Positions 5,169-5,538 of a stretch of 5,538 bases of DNA are shown piece after piece (position 1 is the first letter of the stretch; each line of letters starts with the position of its first letter). The notes beneath the pieces were generated by a model that worked only from the letters and a program-made list of their open reading frames with translations, searched no databases and was not told where the DNA came from. The position numbers and the translations under genes are program-made. Source of the stretch: Candidatus Auribacterota bacterium. GTDB lineage: Bacteria; Auribacterota; Tritonobacteria; UBA1439. The stretch covers positions 1 to 5,538 of the forward strand of contig JAPLCY010000194.1 of assembly GCA_026391995.1 (NCBI GenBank). Reading direction: 5' to 3'.

Positions 5169-5538
5169 TCATGCTGCCGTAACGCCATCATCCAGGCTCT
5201 CTCCCCGAGCGGCGGCGGCACGCAGGTACCCCCACCAGACCAGGTAGCAGAGCACCAGCGGGGAATAGCGGCCGCACAACCTGAGCAGCGGGCCCAGGAC
5301 GGGGAGCATCGTCCCCGCCGATGAAAAGATCAGCAATCCGGCGCACAGCGGGATGAACGCCTCCCGCGGGTATCGCTTCAACAGCACGAAGGCGGGGAGC
5401 AGGAGCAGCGTGTAGGAATAGTCCTCGATGTGCGGCAGCGCTATCGCGTACGCCGCCACAGCCATGCCGATAACGATGAATTCGCCCTCGCGCCCCGGAC
5501 GCCGCCAGACATTGCGGCTCGCGCGCCAGGTACACGCC
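5169..5538 (-). CDS. C-terminal part of a multi-pass membrane protein, probable GT87 (DUF2029) glycosyltransferase (5' end outside window)
   Basis: The frame is open from the right edge to a TGA at 5171-5169. The ATG at 5465 is internal, because the frame upstream still codes plausible protein (RNVWRRPGREGEFIVIG) and no ribosome binding site precedes it. About 122 residues are visible. Hydrophobic segments include FIVIGMAVAAYAIALPHI, a segment around YTLLLLPAFVLL, one around FIPLCAGLLIFSSAGTML, and a last one around YSPLVLCYLVWWGYL. The tail RAAAARGESLDDGVTAA is polar. The PHIEDYSYTLLLLPAFVLL stretch resembles the C-terminal membrane region of polyprenol-phosphate-dependent GT87 mannosyltransferases, where a loop of the type P-H-x-x-D-Y precedes a Leu-rich helix. 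The catalytic Asp of the first loop would lie outside the window, so the family call is tentative; a multi-pass membrane protein is safe. It points the same way as the operon to its left but is separated by 257 bp carrying a promoter. Confidence 0.7.
   Translation of the reverse strand, partial: ACTWRASRNVWRRPGREGEFIVIGMAVAAYAIALPHIEDYSYTLLLLPAFVLLKRYPREAFIPLCAGLLIFSSAGTMLPVLGPLLRLCGRYSPLVLCYLVWWGYLRAAAARGESLDDGVTAA

Overview
This is a GC-rich window from what looks like an uncultured Gram-negative bacterium. Signs of a Gram-negative envelope are export signals, a FlgO/CsgG-like domain, a C-terminal segment resembling one repeat of a TolC-type outer-membrane efflux protein, and a polytopic glycosyltransferase-like protein. 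Pro/Thr linkers before Ig-like end domains, and Asp-box propellers joined to other modules, recall environmental lineages such as Omnitrophota, Aureabacteria-like groups or the former Deltaproteobacteria. That placement is a guess and the window does not prove it. There are no rRNA, tRNA, CRISPR, transposase or phage genes.

Layout, left to right. (1) Bases 1-453, plus strand: the 3' end of a gene for a probable surface or secreted protein. A repeated Pro-Gly-Pro-Thr-Ser-Thr linker precedes a beta-rich C-terminal domain. (2) Bases 434-1216, minus strand: a complete cytoplasmic-type glycerophosphodiester phosphodiesterase, tail-to-tail with gene 1 and overlapping it by 20 bp. (3) Bases 1262-1930, plus strand: a small exported TPR protein with a good sigma70-type promoter and a strong Shine-Dalgarno. 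The promoter overlaps the start of the divergent phosphodiesterase gene. (4) Bases 1975-2994 and 3022-4911, both minus strand and 27 bp apart: a two-gene operon. Its first gene encodes an anchored Asp-box (BNR) propeller protein ending in a TolC-like half repeat. Its second gene encodes a FlgO/CsgG-like domain followed by TPRs. (5) Bases 4912-5168: a non-coding region with an operon promoter, an AT-rich inverted repeat and a GC-rich hairpin. (6) Bases 5169 to the right edge, minus strand: the C-terminal part of a multi-pass membrane protein, probably a GT87-type glycosyltransferase.

How the genes may work together: the two-gene operon is the most unusual part. Both products look exported. One has a predicted protein-binding propeller plus a possible outer-membrane-factor-like segment, and the other has an FlgO-like periplasmic or outer-membrane domain plus TPR scaffolding. 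The convergent neighbour is another exported TPR protein. Together they could form an envelope-associated scaffold or complex, but this is inference from domain content and gene order. The phosphodiesterase and the glycosyltransferase-like gene appear to be ordinary metabolic and envelope genes that happen to flank it.
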